From Corynebacterium yonathiae (lineage in GTDB: Bacteria > Actinomycetota > Actinomycetes > Mycobacteriales > Mycobacteriaceae): a DNA stretch of 64,000 nucleotides. The DNA is taken from NCBI RefSeq assembly GCF_027570195.1, contig NZ_JAKMUZ010000002.1:62001-126000 (forward strand), given 5' to 3'. A program made the translations under genes and the position numbers. Within the stretch, counting starts at the first letter, position 1; each line of letters starts with the position of its first letter. This document shows positions 50,587-59,714 of the stretch, piece after piece. The notes beneath the pieces were generated by a model. The model saw only the letters and a program-made list of their open reading frames with translations, was not told the origin of the DNA and made no database searches.

Positions 50587-51162
50587 GTGAATCAACCCGG
50601 AACACAGTCAGCGCAATCCTCGGATGTGAATCCGCAGGTGTCCAATTGGAACCTGCCAAATATTCTCACCAGCCTGCGCATTCTATTCATTCCGGTATTT
50701 GCATGGCTGGTCATCGCAGACCATGAATGGTGGGCTTTTGGCCTATTTGCAGCGCTAATGTTGACCGATAAGCTCGACGGCGACATTGCCCGCGCCCGCG
50801 GCCTTATCACTAACTTCGGCAAAATCGCCGATCCCATCGCGGATAAAGCGCTTATGACCACTGCACTGGTCTGCCTCAATATTATTGGGGTATTGCCGGT
50901 GTGGATTACTGTTGTCATCCTCATCCGTGAATTCGGCATCACCATCTGGCGGATGATTTTGCTGCGCCGCGGAAAGGTAGTGCCTGCTTCCAAGGGCGGC
51001 AAGCTAAAGACGGTATTGCAATCGGTGGCCGTTGGTCTGTACTTGTGGCCGCTGCCAGAGTGGATGAACCTACCTACCTTCCTAGTCATGCTGTTGGCAA
51101 CAGCGGTGACTGTGGTCACCGGTGCGCAGTATCTCATTGACGGCAAAAAGCAGAATAGCTAG
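50587..51162 (+). CDS. pgsA: CDP-diacylglycerol-glycerol-3-phosphate 3-phosphatidyltransferase
   Basis: A membrane enzyme of 191 residues making phosphatidylglycerol phosphate. The CDP-alcohol phosphotransferase signature DGDIARARGLITNFGKIADPIAD is present, with about five membrane segments. In-frame starts are GTG 50563, ATG 50578 and GTG 50587; TAGTAT at 50574-50579 fits a leaderless GTG 50587 with 7 nt spacing. The TCS-free order pgsA, CinA-type gene, clgR is the conserved actinobacterial one. Confidence 0.93.
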   Translation: MNQPGTQSAQSSDVNPQVSNWNLPNILTSLRILFIPVFAWLVIADHEWWAFGLFAALMLTDKLDGDIARARGLITNFGKIADPIADKALMTTALVCLNIIGVLPVWITVVILIREFGITIWRMILLRRGKVVPASKGGKLKTVLQSVAVGLYLWPLPEWMNLPTFLVMLLATAVTVVTGAQYLIDGKKQNS

Positions 51163-51169
51163 GGAATCC

Positions 51170-51667
51170 ATGAGCACTACGGCGGCTGGTCTGGTATCAC
51201 AGCTCACCCAGCGTGGCGAAACCGTGTCCTTCTGCGAGTCACTTACTGCCGGGTTGGCTAGCGCTACGGTGGCGTCCGTTCCCGGCGCATCGGCTGTGTT
51301 GCGCGGGGGTCTAATCACGTATGCCACCGAGGTGAAATCCCACTTCTTGCGCCAATCTATCGCTGATATCGAGGCCGTCGGCGTGGTTTCCGGCGAGACC
51401 GCTCTGGCTATGGCGCGTGCCGCAGTGGCAGAAACCGATGCAGACTGGGGGATAGGCCTTACCGGAGTCGCGGGCCCAGACCGACAAGAGGGCAAGCCAG
51501 CAGGCACGGTCTACATTGGAATCTATTCCCCTGGCAGAGTTGCTTTCTCCCAGCTGCTTGCCGGACTAGGGGAAGAACGAAATGAGATCCGAGAGGCCAC
51601 GGTGGCAGCGGCTTTGCGGATACTAGGAACAGCTTTGGAACAAAATCCGGTAGGGCGGGAACAATAA
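51170..51667 (+). CDS. CinA C-terminal-domain protein (nicotinamide-nucleotide amidohydrolase, PncC type)
   Basis: A 165-residue stand-alone CinA C-terminal domain. The family deamidates NMN to nicotinic acid mononucleotide in pyridine-nucleotide recycling. [49 protein letters not shown] and GLTGVAGPD are characteristic. ATG 51170 is 7 nt after the pgsA stop; the frame's earlier GTG lies inside pgsA. Confidence 0.9.
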   Translation: MSTTAAGLVSQLTQRGETVSFCESLTAGLASATVASVPGASAVLRGGLITYATEVKSHFLRQSIADIEAVGVVSGETALAMARAAVAETDADWGIGLTGVAGPDRQEGKPAGTVYIGIYSPGRVAFSQLLAGLGEERNEIREATVAAALRILGTALEQNPVGREQ

Positions 51668-51685
51668 CGGGAAGAGGGGCGTTGA
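51657..51685 (+). promoter_or_regulatory. SigH-type promoter of clgR
   Basis: GGGAACA (51657-51663) and CGTTGA (51680-51685) with a 16-nt spacer match the corynebacterial SigH consensus (GGAA...GTT), overlapping the end of the CinA-type gene. Transcription would begin just before the ATG at 51694. SigH control of clgR is known from C. glutamicum. Confidence 0.7.
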
Positions 51686-51693
51686 CTATAGTG

Positions 51694-52056
51694 ATGAACA
51701 TTTCTACTGCAGTCCTCGAACACTCGATATCCGGCGCCGCAACACCGGCGGCACCCAGCACTGCTCGTACCCCTGAGCCGCTTTTGCGCGAAGCCCTTGG
51801 GTTGACGCTGCGCGCCTTCCGCGCGGACAAGGGAGTAACCTTGCGTGAATTAGCTGGAGTAGCTCGCGTATCCCCAGGATATCTCTCGGAGTTGGAGCGC
51901 GGCCGCAAAGAGGTCTCCTCTGAACTGCTCGCGTCTGTATGCCACGCGCTAGATTGCTCGGTGTCTGACGTACTGATCGAAGCCGCCGGTTACATGGCTC
52001 TTCCTTCCATGGATGAGGAGCTTGCCCACACGGCGCCTGCCGCATCAGAACTCTAG
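51694..52056 (+). CDS. clgR: Transcriptional activator ClgR (XRE family)
   Basis: A 120-residue regulator with one helix-turn-helix ([56 protein letters not shown]), which in corynebacteria and mycobacteria activates clpP, clpC and stress genes and is itself removed by Clp proteolysis. The C-terminal AASEL-like tail could serve as a degradation signal. The frame opens with a TTG at 51682, but ATG 51694 fits the SigH promoter. pspA follows, as in M. tuberculosis Rv2745c-Rv2744c. Confidence 0.92.
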   Translation: MNISTAVLEHSISGAATPAAPSTARTPEPLLREALGLTLRAFRADKGVTLRELAGVARVSPGYLSELERGRKEVSSELLASVCHALDCSVSDVLIEAAGYMALPSMDEELAHTAPAASEL

Positions 52057-52078
52057 AGCACCGCGGTTCGCCGTGCCT

Positions 52079-52114
52079 GCAGCCGGCCTTGTCCATGCGA
52101 GGAGGTCGGCTGTG
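52079..52114 (+). other. Hairpin in the clgR-pspA gap
   Basis: CAGCCGGCC and GGTCGGCTG pair over 8 of 9 positions 23 nt after the clgR stop, without a following T tract. It may lower read-through into pspA, which has its own -10-like TATAAA near 52187. Confidence 0.4.
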
Positions 52115-52244
52115 GTGATTATGGGGAGGACGTCGCCAAGCCTCGGCGAAAGTGGGGAGTGCAAGCGGCGGAAACGGCGCTTCGCTACTATAAATTGCAG
52201 AACAAAACGCACGTATATTTAGCCAAGGAAGGTTGAAGCACACC

Positions 52245-53105
52245 ATGGCGAACCCATTTGTTAAGGCCTGGAAATACCTGATGGCCCTCTTCGATAACAA
52301 GATCGAGGAAAACGCCGATCCGAAGGTACAAATCGAGCAGGCCATCGAGGAAGCTCAGCGTCAGCACCAAGAGCTATCTCAGCAGGCCGCTGCCGTGATT
52401 GGTAACCAGCGTCAGCTGGAAATGCAGCTCAACCGCCGCCTGTCTGAGGTAGAAAAGCTGCAGGGGAATGCCCGTCAGGCTCTGGAATTGGCTGACCAGG
52501 CCCGTGCCAAGGGCGATGAGAACAAAGCCGTGGAATACGAAAATGCAGCCGAGGCTTTCGCCGCCCAGTTGGTGACTGCGGAGGAATCCGTAGAAGATAC
52601 CAAGAAGTTGCACGACCAAGCGCTGCAGCAGGCTGAAAAGGCTAAGCATGCGGTTCAGCGCAACAACGCCGCGCTGCGTGAAAAGGTCAATGAGCGCTCC
52701 AAACTGCTCTCCCAGCTGGAGCAAGCAAAGATGCAGGAAAAGGTTTCCGAGTCGTTGAACTCCATGAACGAGCTGACCGCTAATGGCAACACTCCATCCC
52801 TGGATTCTGTGCGTGATAAGATTGAGCGGCGCTATTCCAAGGCATTGGGCCAAGCCGAGCTTGCAGAGAACTCTGTGGAAAACCGCATGGCAGAGGTGCA
52901 GCAGGCTGGCGTGCAGATGGCCGGCCACTCCCGTTTGGAGCAAATTCGCAGCGAAATGAACTCCTCCAAGTCCGTGGAAGGCAATAAAACCCAGGCTATT
53001 GAGGGCAATAAAGCTCCCGGCTCTGCTGCCGATAGCGCAGCGCAGCCTGGCACCGCTGCCGACGATGCGGTGCAGGCCCGTTTGCGTGAGTTGCGTGGGG
53101 AGTAA
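52245..53105 (+). CDS. pspA: Phage shock protein A (PspA/IM30 family)
   Basis: A 286-residue coiled-coil membrane-peripheral protein that coats and stabilises stressed membranes. The start [27 protein letters not shown] is typical of actinobacterial PspA (35-kDa antigen), residues 25-230 are almost wholly helical and Gln/Glu-rich, and a flexible tail of about 45 residues ends it. AAGGAAGG precedes the ATG. Unlike mycobacteria, no pspM or pspN follows; a terminator closes the gene. Confidence 0.93.
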   Translation: MANPFVKAWKYLMALFDNKIEENADPKVQIEQAIEEAQRQHQELSQQAAAVIGNQRQLEMQLNRRLSEVEKLQGNARQALELADQARAKGDENKAVEYENAAEAFAAQLVTAEESVEDTKKLHDQALQQAEKAKHAVQRNNAALREKVNERSKLLSQLEQAKMQEKVSESLNSMNELTANGNTPSLDSVRDKIERRYSKALGQAELAENSVENRMAEVQQAGVQMAGHSRLEQIRSEMNSSKSVEGNKTQAIEGNKAPGSAADSAAQPGTAADDAVQARLRELRGE

Positions 53106-53125
53106 AGCCACAACTTCTTAGAAAT

Positions 53126-53174
53126 TACCGCCTTCCCCGAAGAAAATCTCTCGGCCCAGGAAGGCGGTATTTTT
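53126..53174 (+). terminator. Terminator after pspA
   Basis: TACCGCCTTCC and GGAAGGCGGTA form an 11-bp stem with a long loop, followed by TTTTT. It lies between convergent pspA and bioN. Confidence 0.88.
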
Positions 53175-53179
53175 AGCTC

Positions 53180-53800
53180 TCAGTCGCCGACGCCTCGGGC
53201 TTGTAGTGCTTCACCCATGGCCCGTGCACGCCGGATGGAGCGAATGATGACAGGGGTGCCAAATGCCAAAGGCGACATGCCAGCACCGCGCGCTTTGCGG
53301 GCATCGAGGACCTCATAGACGGTTTCAAACATGAGTGGGATGAGCCGAATCGTCAGTGACATGGCTAGGCTGATGTTTTCTACCGGCACACCTACTCGCT
53401 CAAGCGGCTGCAGCGATTCTTCTAAAGACTCCATGATGGCGTCCACAGTGGACGTAAGCGTCAGCAAGAATGCGGCCATCATGGCAGCGAAGACATTGAG
53501 GAACATCACCGCCGCATAATCGAAGTCCTTTGCCCACCATTGAAAGCTTGCCAAGGGAACCAAGAATAGCAGCGGTGGCCACACTTGGCTCCAAGCAATG
53601 CGCAGTGGAATCTGGGCGCAGCCATAGAGAATGACAACAAAGATGACACCGCCAGCTGCCCACGGAATGGACTTGAAGAAGAGGCTGGTGACCAGAATAA
53701 AAACGAGTAGGAATGCGATCTTCCAGCTGGGTTTGAGCCGGTGAACAAAGCTGGTGCCGTCAACATAGACCGAGAGCGGGAGATTCGTGCGTCGCTGCAT
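53180..53800 (-). CDS. bioN: Biotin ECF transporter T component BioN
   Basis: A 206-residue EcfT-type membrane coupling protein with about five segments and the C-terminal DARKARG and SIRRARAMGEALQARG coupling motifs that contact the ATPase. It is the third gene of a bioY-bioM-bioN operon and starts 11 nt after bioM. Confidence 0.92.
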   Translation of the reverse strand: MQRRTNLPLSVYVDGTSFVHRLKPSWKIAFLLVFILVTSLFFKSIPWAAGGVIFVVILYGCAQIPLRIAWSQVWPPLLFLVPLASFQWWAKDFDYAAVMFLNVFAAMMAAFLLTLTSTVDAIMESLEESLQPLERVGVPVENISLAMSLTIRLIPLMFETVYEVLDARKARGAGMSPLAFGTPVIIRSIRRARAMGEALQARGVGD

Positions 53801-53811
53801 GGCAATCCTTC

Positions 53812-54504
53812 CTACAGCGGCCGCTGGGCCATGAGGTTTTGGTAGAAATCTATGACCTCCGCTGGTTGTCCATCAGCGGCGATGCGATGGTCATCGATGC
53901 AGATGACACGATCAAAATCGCGGAGAAAATCCAGATCGTGGGTGACTACAATCAGCTGCTGCTCCAGCCGTGCGAATTCCCTTTTGATCCGATCGCGGTT
54001 GCGCAGATCCAGCAGGGTAGTGGGCTCATCAGCGATGACGAGAATGGGATCGATAACCATGACGGCTGCCAGCGCGAGGAGCTGCTTTTGTCCGCCGGAA
54101 AGTGTATGCGGTGAGCGCTCGGCAAGCTCTCCGAGCCCAAAACGCTCAAGAGCAGCATCTACCCGGGCGGTGCGCTCGTGTTTGGGTAATTTAAAGCGGC
54201 GTAGCGAAAATGCCACGTCATCGCGCACATTGGGCATCACAATCTGATTTTCGGCGTCCGAAAAGACAAAGCCTACTTTTTCGCGCACCTTTTTGCCCTG
54301 CTTGGCGACGTCCATCTGGTCCACCGTCACCGTACCCTTACTGGGAGCTCCCAGGCCGTTAATGAGCCTAGTCAGCGTGGATTTTCCGCCACCATTTTGG
54401 CCGATTATTCCTATGCGCTGTTCAGTAAGCGTGAGGTTGATGTCCTCAAGCACGACGGTGCCATCAAAGGCTACCGTGACCGAGGAAAAATCGATGGTGG
54501 GCAC
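53812..54504 (-). CDS. bioM: Biotin ECF transporter ATPase BioM
   Basis: A 230-residue ABC ATPase with Walker A GQNGGGKST, signature LSGGQKQLLALA, Walker B LVIADEP and the H-loop VVTHDLDFL. It energises biotin uptake with BioY and BioN. Its start codon shares one base with the bioY stop, so the genes are translationally coupled. Confidence 0.94.
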   Translation of the reverse strand: MPTIDFSSVTVAFDGTVVLEDINLTLTEQRIGIIGQNGGGKSTLTRLINGLGAPSKGTVTVDQMDVAKQGKKVREKVGFVFSDAENQIVMPNVRDDVAFSLRRFKLPKHERTARVDAALERFGLGELAERSPHTLSGGQKQLLALAAVMVIDPILVIADEPTTLLDLRNRDRIKREFARLEQQLIVVTHDLDFLRDFDRVICIDDHRIAADGQPAEVIDFYQNLMAQRPL

Positions 54505-55067
54505 TAGGAGGCCTTTCGTCCCATTAGATCGGGGAAAGCTGCATGGACACCGAGAGCGATAATGACGGCTACGACAAGCTTCGCGGCATCTACAGGAATG
54601 AAGGGCAGCTGGGCGGCAAAGGCCGGTCCAATCTCCAAGCCGGAGCGGATCATGAGGCCAAAGGCACCGCAGATGTACTGGACGGCGAGGCCGACCATGG
54701 CAGCAACGGCGAGTACGAGGGTCATGCCGCCCTTGTTCTTGGGGGAGCGGTAGGCGATAGCGCCGGAAATGGCCGGGGAAAGAACGTAGCCGATGATATA
54801 GCCCGCGGTAGGCCCCGCCAGTGCGCGCAGCGTGGTTCCGCCACCGGCCAAAACGGGAAGGGCAAGGCCCAAAAACAAGAAAAGGACACCTACGTATCCG
54901 CCGCGTTTGCCGCCCAAAATTAAGCCGGCGAGGATAAGCGCTGCATTTTGCAGCACGATGGGGACGCCTGCCGAGCCGATGGGAATGGAAACGAATGCGA
55001 GGACAATGACAAGGGCGGTAAACACGGCAACATATGCAATGGTGGTGGCCAGAGAGTTCTCTTTCAT
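54504..55067 (-). CDS. bioY: Biotin ECF transporter substrate-binding subunit BioY
   Basis: A 187-residue six-segment membrane protein that binds biotin. LGGKRGGYVGVLFLFLGLALPVLAGGGT and the TAGYIIGYVLSP loop are BioY features. Corynebacteria cannot make biotin fully and depend on BioYMN. The promoter has TATAAT (minus, 55109-55104) with a 13-bp palindrome at the -35 region, matching the BioQ repressor site. Confidence 0.95.
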   Translation of the reverse strand: MKENSLATTIAYVAVFTALVIVLAFVSIPIGSAGVPIVLQNAALILAGLILGGKRGGYVGVLFLFLGLALPVLAGGGTTLRALAGPTAGYIIGYVLSPAISGAIAYRSPKNKGGMTLVLAVAAMVGLAVQYICGAFGLMIRSGLEIGPAFAAQLPFIPVDAAKLVVAVIIALGVHAAFPDLMGRKAS

Positions 55068-55103
55068 GATGAAGAGGTTAGCACTGCATGAAAACTGCAG
55101 ACA

Positions 55104-55127
55104 ATTATAGGTTTTGAACGATGTTCA
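55104..55127 (-). promoter_or_regulatory. bioY promoter with BioQ-like operator
   Basis: TGAACGATGTTCA at 55115-55127 is a perfect palindrome (arms TGAAC / GTTCA) closely matching the corynebacterial BioQ consensus TGAAC-N3-GTTAC. It lies 5 bp upstream of the TATAAT -10 box on the minus strand, so bound repressor would block the -35 region. Confidence 0.78.
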
Positions 55128-55230
55128 TTTAGAGCTTCAAGTTGGGTGCCAAAGGAAAGGCGGTGGACGAACAGTTAGCCTTTACCGGGCTGCTGGCGCG
55201 GCCTGTCGCACACTGAGTAGGATGGCCCGC

Positions 55231-55446
55231 ATGCGATTGACCGAGTACCACCAGCTCATTGTGGATGAATTTGGCGAATCTAAGGGGAAATGGATAAGCC
55301 ATTCGCATGTCTTGCCTGACCTAGGTGCAACCCCGGATGAGCTTATCGAACGCGGCGTCGATCCGCGTCGCGTGTGGCTGAGTCTGTGCGATGACTTTGA
55401 CGTCCCGAAAGAGCGCAGGTTGGGAGTCGATTATCCGTCTTTGTAG
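55231..55446 (+). CDS. DUF3046 protein
   Basis: A 71-residue small protein (MRLTEYHQLIVDEFGESKGKWISHSHVLPDLGATPDELIERG...RVWLSLCDDFDVP) of DUF3046, an actinobacterial family nearly always found upstream of recA. Its function is unknown. ATG 55231 gives the family start and is 7 nt after TAGGAT (55218-55223); ATG 55222 is an alternative. Confidence 0.88.
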   Translation: MRLTEYHQLIVDEFGESKGKWISHSHVLPDLGATPDELIERGVDPRRVWLSLCDDFDVPKERRLGVDYPSL

Positions 55447-55487
55447 CGCCACTTGGAGCGCCTTAGCGGTGTGTCTGCTTTCGAAAT

Positions 55488-55503
55488 TCGAACAGATGTA
55501 TGT
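55488..55503 (+). promoter_or_regulatory. Imperfect LexA (SOS) box upstream of recA
   Basis: TCGAACAGATGTATGT keeps the left arm and centre of the corynebacterial SOS box (TCGAA[A/C]A-NN-TGTTCGA) but the right arm is degenerate. It overlaps a TAATAT -10 candidate about 125 nt before recA. The nearby TTCGAAATTCGAA at 55480-55492 may add binding. Confidence 0.55.
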
Positions 55504-55628
55504 AATATGGCGGAGGTGTCGACGTAGTCGTCTACAGTGGGATGGCGTTGATGGCGGGAACCGTTTGAGTTTCTCAGCAGTCTAATTATGCGTTAGTACA
55601 TCGTTTTAGAAGATAGGGATGAAAATTT

Positions 55629-56765
55629 ATGGCAACCAAAAAGAAGTCTTCTTCTGCCGCGGCTAAGGGAGATGACCGCCAGAAGGCGCTCGATGCCGCC
55701 ATGGCCATGATTGAAAAGGATTATGGCAAGGGCGCTGTCATGCGCTTGGGCGATGACAATCGCCCGCCGATTAAGGCCATTTCTTCGGGCAATACCGCCA
55801 TCGACGTCGCTCTGGGCATTGGTGGTTTCCCGCGTGGCCGCATCGTAGAGATTTATGGCCCTGAGTCTTCTGGTAAGACCACCGTCGCGCTGCATGCCAT
55901 CGCATCTGCGCAAAAAGACGGCGGCATTGCCGCGTTTATTGACGCCGAGCATGCTCTCGACCCACAGTATGCTCGCCTTCTTGGCGTGGATACCGATAAT
56001 CTCTTGGTCTCCCAGCCAGATACCGGCGAGCAGGCCTTGGAAATCGCCGATATGCTGGTGCGCTCCGGCGCTATTGACATCATCGTGGTTGACTCCGTGG
56101 CGGCTTTGACCCCGAAGGCGGAAATCGAAGGCGAGATGGGCGATAGCCATGTCGGCCTCCAGGCCCGATTGATGTCGCAGGCACTGCGCAAGATGACCGG
56201 TGCGCTGTACAACTCTGGCACCACCGCCATCTTCATTAACCAGCTGCGCGAGAAGATTGGCGTAATGTTTGGCTCGCCTGAGACCACCACTGGTGGTAAG
56301 GCGCTTAAGTTCTACTCCTCCGTTCGCTGCGATATTCGCCGCATTCAGACCTTGAAGGATGGCCAGGATGCCATTGGTAACCGCACCAAACTCAAGGTGG
56401 TAAAGAACAAGGTTTCCCCACCATTTAAGATTGCCGAGTTCGACATTATGTATGGCGAAGGCATTTCCCGCGAGTCTTCCATCATTGATCTTGGCGTAGA
56501 AAATGGCTTTATTCGCAAGTCCGGCTCATGGTTTACCTATGAAGGCGATCAGCTGGGCCAAGGTAAAGAGAAGGCACGTAACTTCCTGAAGGATAACCCG
56601 GATCTAGCCAATGAAATTGAGCAAAAGATTTTCCAGAAGCTCGGAATCGGTGAGGCCGCAGCCGAGAGTGAAGAAGCTGCCGCGATGGACGTTCCCGGCG
56701 CTGATGACCCATTGACCGATGAGTCCGTGGATCTTGTCCCCAATGTCGATTTTGATGACGACTAA
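55629..56765 (+). CDS. recA: Recombinase RecA
   Basis: A 378-residue strand-exchange and LexA co-protease protein. Walker [59 protein letters not shown] and the L2-loop [21 protein letters not shown] are intact, with an acidic C-terminal tail. No intein is present, unlike M. tuberculosis RecA. recX begins 51 nt later. Confidence 0.99.
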   Translation: MATKKKSSSAAAKGDDRQKALDAAMAMIEKDYGKGAVMRLGDDNRPPIKAISSGNTAIDVALGIGGFPRGRIVEIYGPESSGKTTVALHAIASAQKDGGIAAFIDAEHALDPQYARLLGVDTDNLLVSQPDTGEQALEIADMLVRSGAIDIIVVDSVAALTPKAEIEGEMGDSHVGLQARLMSQALRKMTGALYNSGTTAIFINQLREKIGVMFGSPETTTGGKALKFYSSVRCDIRRIQTLKDGQDAIGNRTKLKVVKNKVSPPFKIAEFDIMYGEGISRESSIIDLGVENGFIRKSGSWFTYEGDQLGQGKEKARNFLKDNPDLANEIEQKIFQKLGIGEAAAESEEAAAMDVPGADDPLTDESVDLVPNVDFDDD

Positions 56766-56816
56766 AACCGTCTAGCTTCGTACCCCACCGTCTGCATCCC
56801 CTTCTGAATCTGCATT

Positions 56817-57419
56817 ATGAATCAGCCCGCCCCCGAAAAGCTCGCCCAACTCCGACAGGCCCTCGAGGCCTATGAGAGTGGTGCGGCTGGGGGCGGGCTT
56901 TTTGATAGGGAAGCAGAAGAAGCCAAGGCTAAGGTTCGCTCCCGCGCTCTAGGACTTTTGGACCAACGATCTAGGTCCCGCAAAGAACTTTCTGACCGCC
57001 TGATTAAGGCGGATTTCGAACCGGACCTCATCGAGGACGTACTGGATGATTTGGCCCACACAGGGCTAGTGAATGACGCCGCTTTTGCACGAGAGTGGGT
57101 GCGCCAGCGTCATAAGCGTCGCGGGAAGTCTCGCTTGGCGCTTAACAGGGAGTTGCGTGAAAAAGGCGTGAGCGAGGCCGACCGTGCTGAAGCTCTCGAG
57201 CAAATCGACCCTGCCGATGAAGAGGCAATGGCGCATGCTTTGGCAGAAAAGAAGGCCGGTTCCATCAAGTCCGTTCCGCCGGATCGCAAGGAGCGCGACA
57301 AGGCACTACGACGCATCGTGGGTGTACTTGCTCGCCGTGGTTTCAATGAAGGGATGTCGCTGCAGATTGCCATCGCGGCGCTTGATGCGCGGTGCGCTGA
57401 ATTGCGCGCAGAACGCTAA
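56817..57419 (+). CDS. recX: Regulatory protein RecX
   Basis: A 200-residue RecX that binds RecA filaments and limits recombination. The three-helix repeats (RALGLLDQRSRSRKELSDRLIKADF, LDDLAHTGLVNDAAFAREWVRQR, GKSRLALNRELREKGVS) are typical. It is in an operon with recA. Confidence 0.93.
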   Translation: MNQPAPEKLAQLRQALEAYESGAAGGGLFDREAEEAKAKVRSRALGLLDQRSRSRKELSDRLIKADFEPDLIEDVLDDLAHTGLVNDAAFAREWVRQRHKRRGKSRLALNRELREKGVSEADRAEALEQIDPADEEAMAHALAEKKAGSIKSVPPDRKERDKALRRIVGVLARRGFNEGMSLQIAIAALDARCAELRAER

Positions 57420-57500
57420 TCGCGCCCTGTGGGATCGCGCCGGAGGAGCAAAGCTTCGACAGTTATGAGATGCTTAGCTTCATGGCTAAACTATGCCGAC

Positions 57501-59027
57501 GTGGAGCAGACAATCGCAGATACCCGTACTTATGAAGTCCGAACCTTCGGCTGCCAGATGAACGTGCACGATTCCGAGCGCATCTCTGGTCTCTTGGAGG
57601 AGGCCGGCTACTCGGCAGCTGGCGAAGATGTAGAGCCAGATCTCATCGTCTTTAATACCTGCGCCGTGCGCGAGAATGCCGATAAGCGGCTCTACGGCAC
57701 CCTGGGTGCCTTGAAGAAGACGAAAGAAAATCACCCGGGCATGCAGATCGCCGTGGGTGGTTGCTTGGCGCAAAAAGACAAGGACACCGTCCTTGATAAT
57801 GCCCCGTGGGTAGACGCTGTATTCGGTACTCACAACATGGCTGCGTTGCCGACCCTGCTGGAACGCGCCCGCCACAACGATGAGGCCCAGGTGGAGATCG
57901 TCGATTCCCTGGAGGCTTTTCCATCCGTCTTACCTGCCAAGCGCGAGTCTGCCTATGCCGGTTGGGTTTCCGTTTCTGTAGGCTGCAATAACACTTGTAC
58001 TTTTTGTATTGTGCCGTCTCTGCGTGGCAAGGAAGAGGACCGCCGGCCGGGCGATATTTTGGCTGAGGTCAAAGCGCTGGTGGACCAGGGCGTATCTGAA
58101 GTCACCTTGTTGGGACAAAACGTTAACGCCTATGGCGTCAATTTCGCCGACCCAGAGATGCCGCGAGACCGCTTCGCCTTTTCTAAACTTCTGCGTGAGG
58201 TAGGCAAGATCGAAGGCCTTGAGCGCCTTCGCTTTACCTCCCCGCACCCGGCGGAGTTTACTTCCGACGTCATTGATGCCATGGCCGAGACCCCCGCCGT
58301 GTGCCCGCAGCTGCACATGCCTTTGCAGTCTGGTTCGGACAAGGTCCTCAAGGACATGCGCCGTTCCTATCGCACGAAGAAGTTCCTCCGGATTTTGGAT
58401 GAGGTACGCGAAAAGATTCCGCACGCCGCGATTACCACGGATATCATCGTGGGCTTCCCCGGAGAGACGGAAGAAGACTTCCAAGATACCATGGAGCTTG
58501 TGCGCCGCGCTCGCTTTGCCTCTGCCTTTACCTTCCAGTACTCGCCGCGCCCAGGTACCCCGGCCGCGGAGAGGGAGGATCAAATTCCCAAAGAGGTGGT
58601 CCAGGATCGCTTCGAGCGACTCGTCGCGCTGCAAGACAGCATCCAGGCTGAGGAGAACAAAAAGCTCATCAGCACGGACGTGGAGCTATTGGTTCAGGCA
58701 GGCGGCGGCCGCAAGAACGATGAGACTCACCGCATGACCGGCCGCGCACGCGATGGCCGCTTAGTACACTTCACCCCAGTTGATTCTGAGGGCGCGGATA
58801 TTTCCGCCGCGATTCGCCCAGGCGATGTGGTCCATACCCAGGTCACTGGTGCGGGTTCTTTCTTCTTGCTTGCCGACGCCGCCGTTACCTCCCACACCCG
58901 CACCAAGGCCGGCGACATGTCTGCTGCCGGCGAGACTCCGACCACCGCGCCCATCGGCGTGGGCTTAGGCCTGCCGTCGATTGGTAAGCCCGCTGCTGCG
59001 GAATCTGGCGATTCTTGCGGTTGCTAG
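57501..59027 (+). CDS. miaB: tRNA-2-methylthio-N6-dimethylallyladenosine synthase MiaB
   Basis: A radical-SAM methylthiotransferase of 508 residues modifying A37 of tRNAs reading UNN codons. The N-terminal cluster Cys ([21 protein letters not shown]), the radical-[11 protein letters not shown], and a TRAM domain are present. The last residues CGC are an unusual Cys pair. In-frame starts are GTG 57429, ATG 57465 and GTG 57501; TAAACT at 57487-57492 lies 8 nt before GTG 57501. It acts downstream of MiaA, encoded about 4 kb later. Confidence 0.94.
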   Translation: MEQTIADTRTYEVRTFGCQMNVHDSERISGLLEEAGYSAAGEDVEPDLIVFNTCAVRENADKRLYGTLGALKKTKENHPGMQIAVGGCLAQKDKDTVLDNAPWVDAVFGTHNMAALPTLLERARHNDEAQVEIVDSLEAFPSVLPAKRESAYAGWVSVSVGCNNTCTFCIVPSLRGKEEDRRPGDILAEVKALVDQGVSEVTLLGQNVNAYGVNFADPEMPRDRFAFSKLLREVGKIEGLERLRFTSPHPAEFTSDVIDAMAETPAVCPQLHMPLQSGSDKVLKDMRRSYRTKKFLRILDEVREKIPHAAITTDIIVGFPGETEEDFQDTMELVRRARFASAFTFQYSPRPGTPAAEREDQIPKEVVQDRFERLVALQDSIQAEENKKLISTDVELLVQAGGGRKNDETHRMTGRARDGRLVHFTPVDSEGADISAAIRPGDVVHTQVTGAGSFFLLADAAVTSHTRTKAGDMSAAGETPTTAPIGVGLGLPSIGKPAAAESGDSCGC

Positions 59028-59049
59028 TAGGGGAGTAGGCTAGTAAGCC

Positions 59050-59676
59050 ATGACTGAGGAATCTTCGACCACCGCGGCCCAAAAAGCAGCTACTGCGGAG
59101 CGCAGAGCAGCACAAACAATGGAACTCGGTGGGCACAGGGTGACGCTGTGCATTGCGGTGGTGGCCTATATCCTCTATCTGATTTTGCCCTACGCCGGCC
59201 CAGCCCATGGCTGGGAGGCGTTGACCTTCGGCACCACGTCCAGCGGAGTCAGAATTTCCATCATGGAAACCGTCTCCGCGTGGCTCGCTCTTATTGGTTT
59301 GGGCATCCTCACTCCGGTGACGATTTTGACCCGTCGAGCTACGTCGGGGCTTATCGCTTGGATGCTGGTGACTGTGTCCTTCTTCGCCAACCTGTGGGGA
59401 TTCTGGTTCCGCGGCTCTACGGCTGATGGGGCGTCGTTAGGCATGTGGGTTGGAATGCTGGCAACCTTCCTTGCATTTTTGGCCTATAGCATGGTGGCGT
59501 TGCGCCGCAGCCCTGAACAAAAGGCCGCCGAAGCTCAAGTGCGTGCCACCGCCGGACAGCTCGATGAGGTGGGCGAGTTCCAATCCAGTCTTGATTACAC
59601 ACCACGGCAGGAGCCGATAGAGGACACTCGCCGCCAGCAAGCCGCTGAGCGACACCGCGCCCAACGCGGCGAGTAA
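59050..59676 (+). CDS. Conserved four-segment membrane protein (Rv2732c-like)
   Basis: A 208-residue protein with a polar N-terminal helix, four membrane segments (starting near residues 32, 72, 100 and 135) and a polar C-terminal tail of about 55 residues. Mycobacterial Rv2732c, of unknown function, sits at the same place after miaB. The ATG is 8 nt after TAGGCT (59036-59041). Confidence 0.8.
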   Translation: MTEESSTTAAQKAATAERRAAQTMELGGHRVTLCIAVVAYILYLILPYAGPAHGWEALTFGTTSSGVRISIMETVSAWLALIGLGILTPVTILTRRATSGLIAWMLVTVSFFANLWGFWFRGSTADGASLGMWVGMLATFLAFLAYSMVALRRSPEQKAAEAQVRATAGQLDEVGEFQSSLDYTPRQEPIEDTRRQQAAERHRAQRGE

Positions 59677-59697
59677 AGCGCGCCGCCGCGTCTTTTT
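59664..59697 (+). terminator. Terminator overlapping the end of the Rv2732c-like gene
   Basis: ACGCGGCG and CGCCGCGT pair around a 12-nt loop containing the stop codon, followed by CTTTTT. A second hairpin (GCCTGCGGC / GCCGCAGGC, near 59705-59728) covers the stop of the opposite-strand gene. Confidence 0.75.
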
Positions 59698-59714
59698 CTG
59701 CAACGCCTGCGGCT

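Noticed and set aside
52057..52244. ClgR operator upstream of pspA
   Set aside because: No sequence fits the published-type CGC...GCG palindrome well enough to call.
55629..56765. An intein in recA, as in M. tuberculosis
   Set aside because: The RecA frame is continuous at normal length with intact L1/L2 loops and no insertion.
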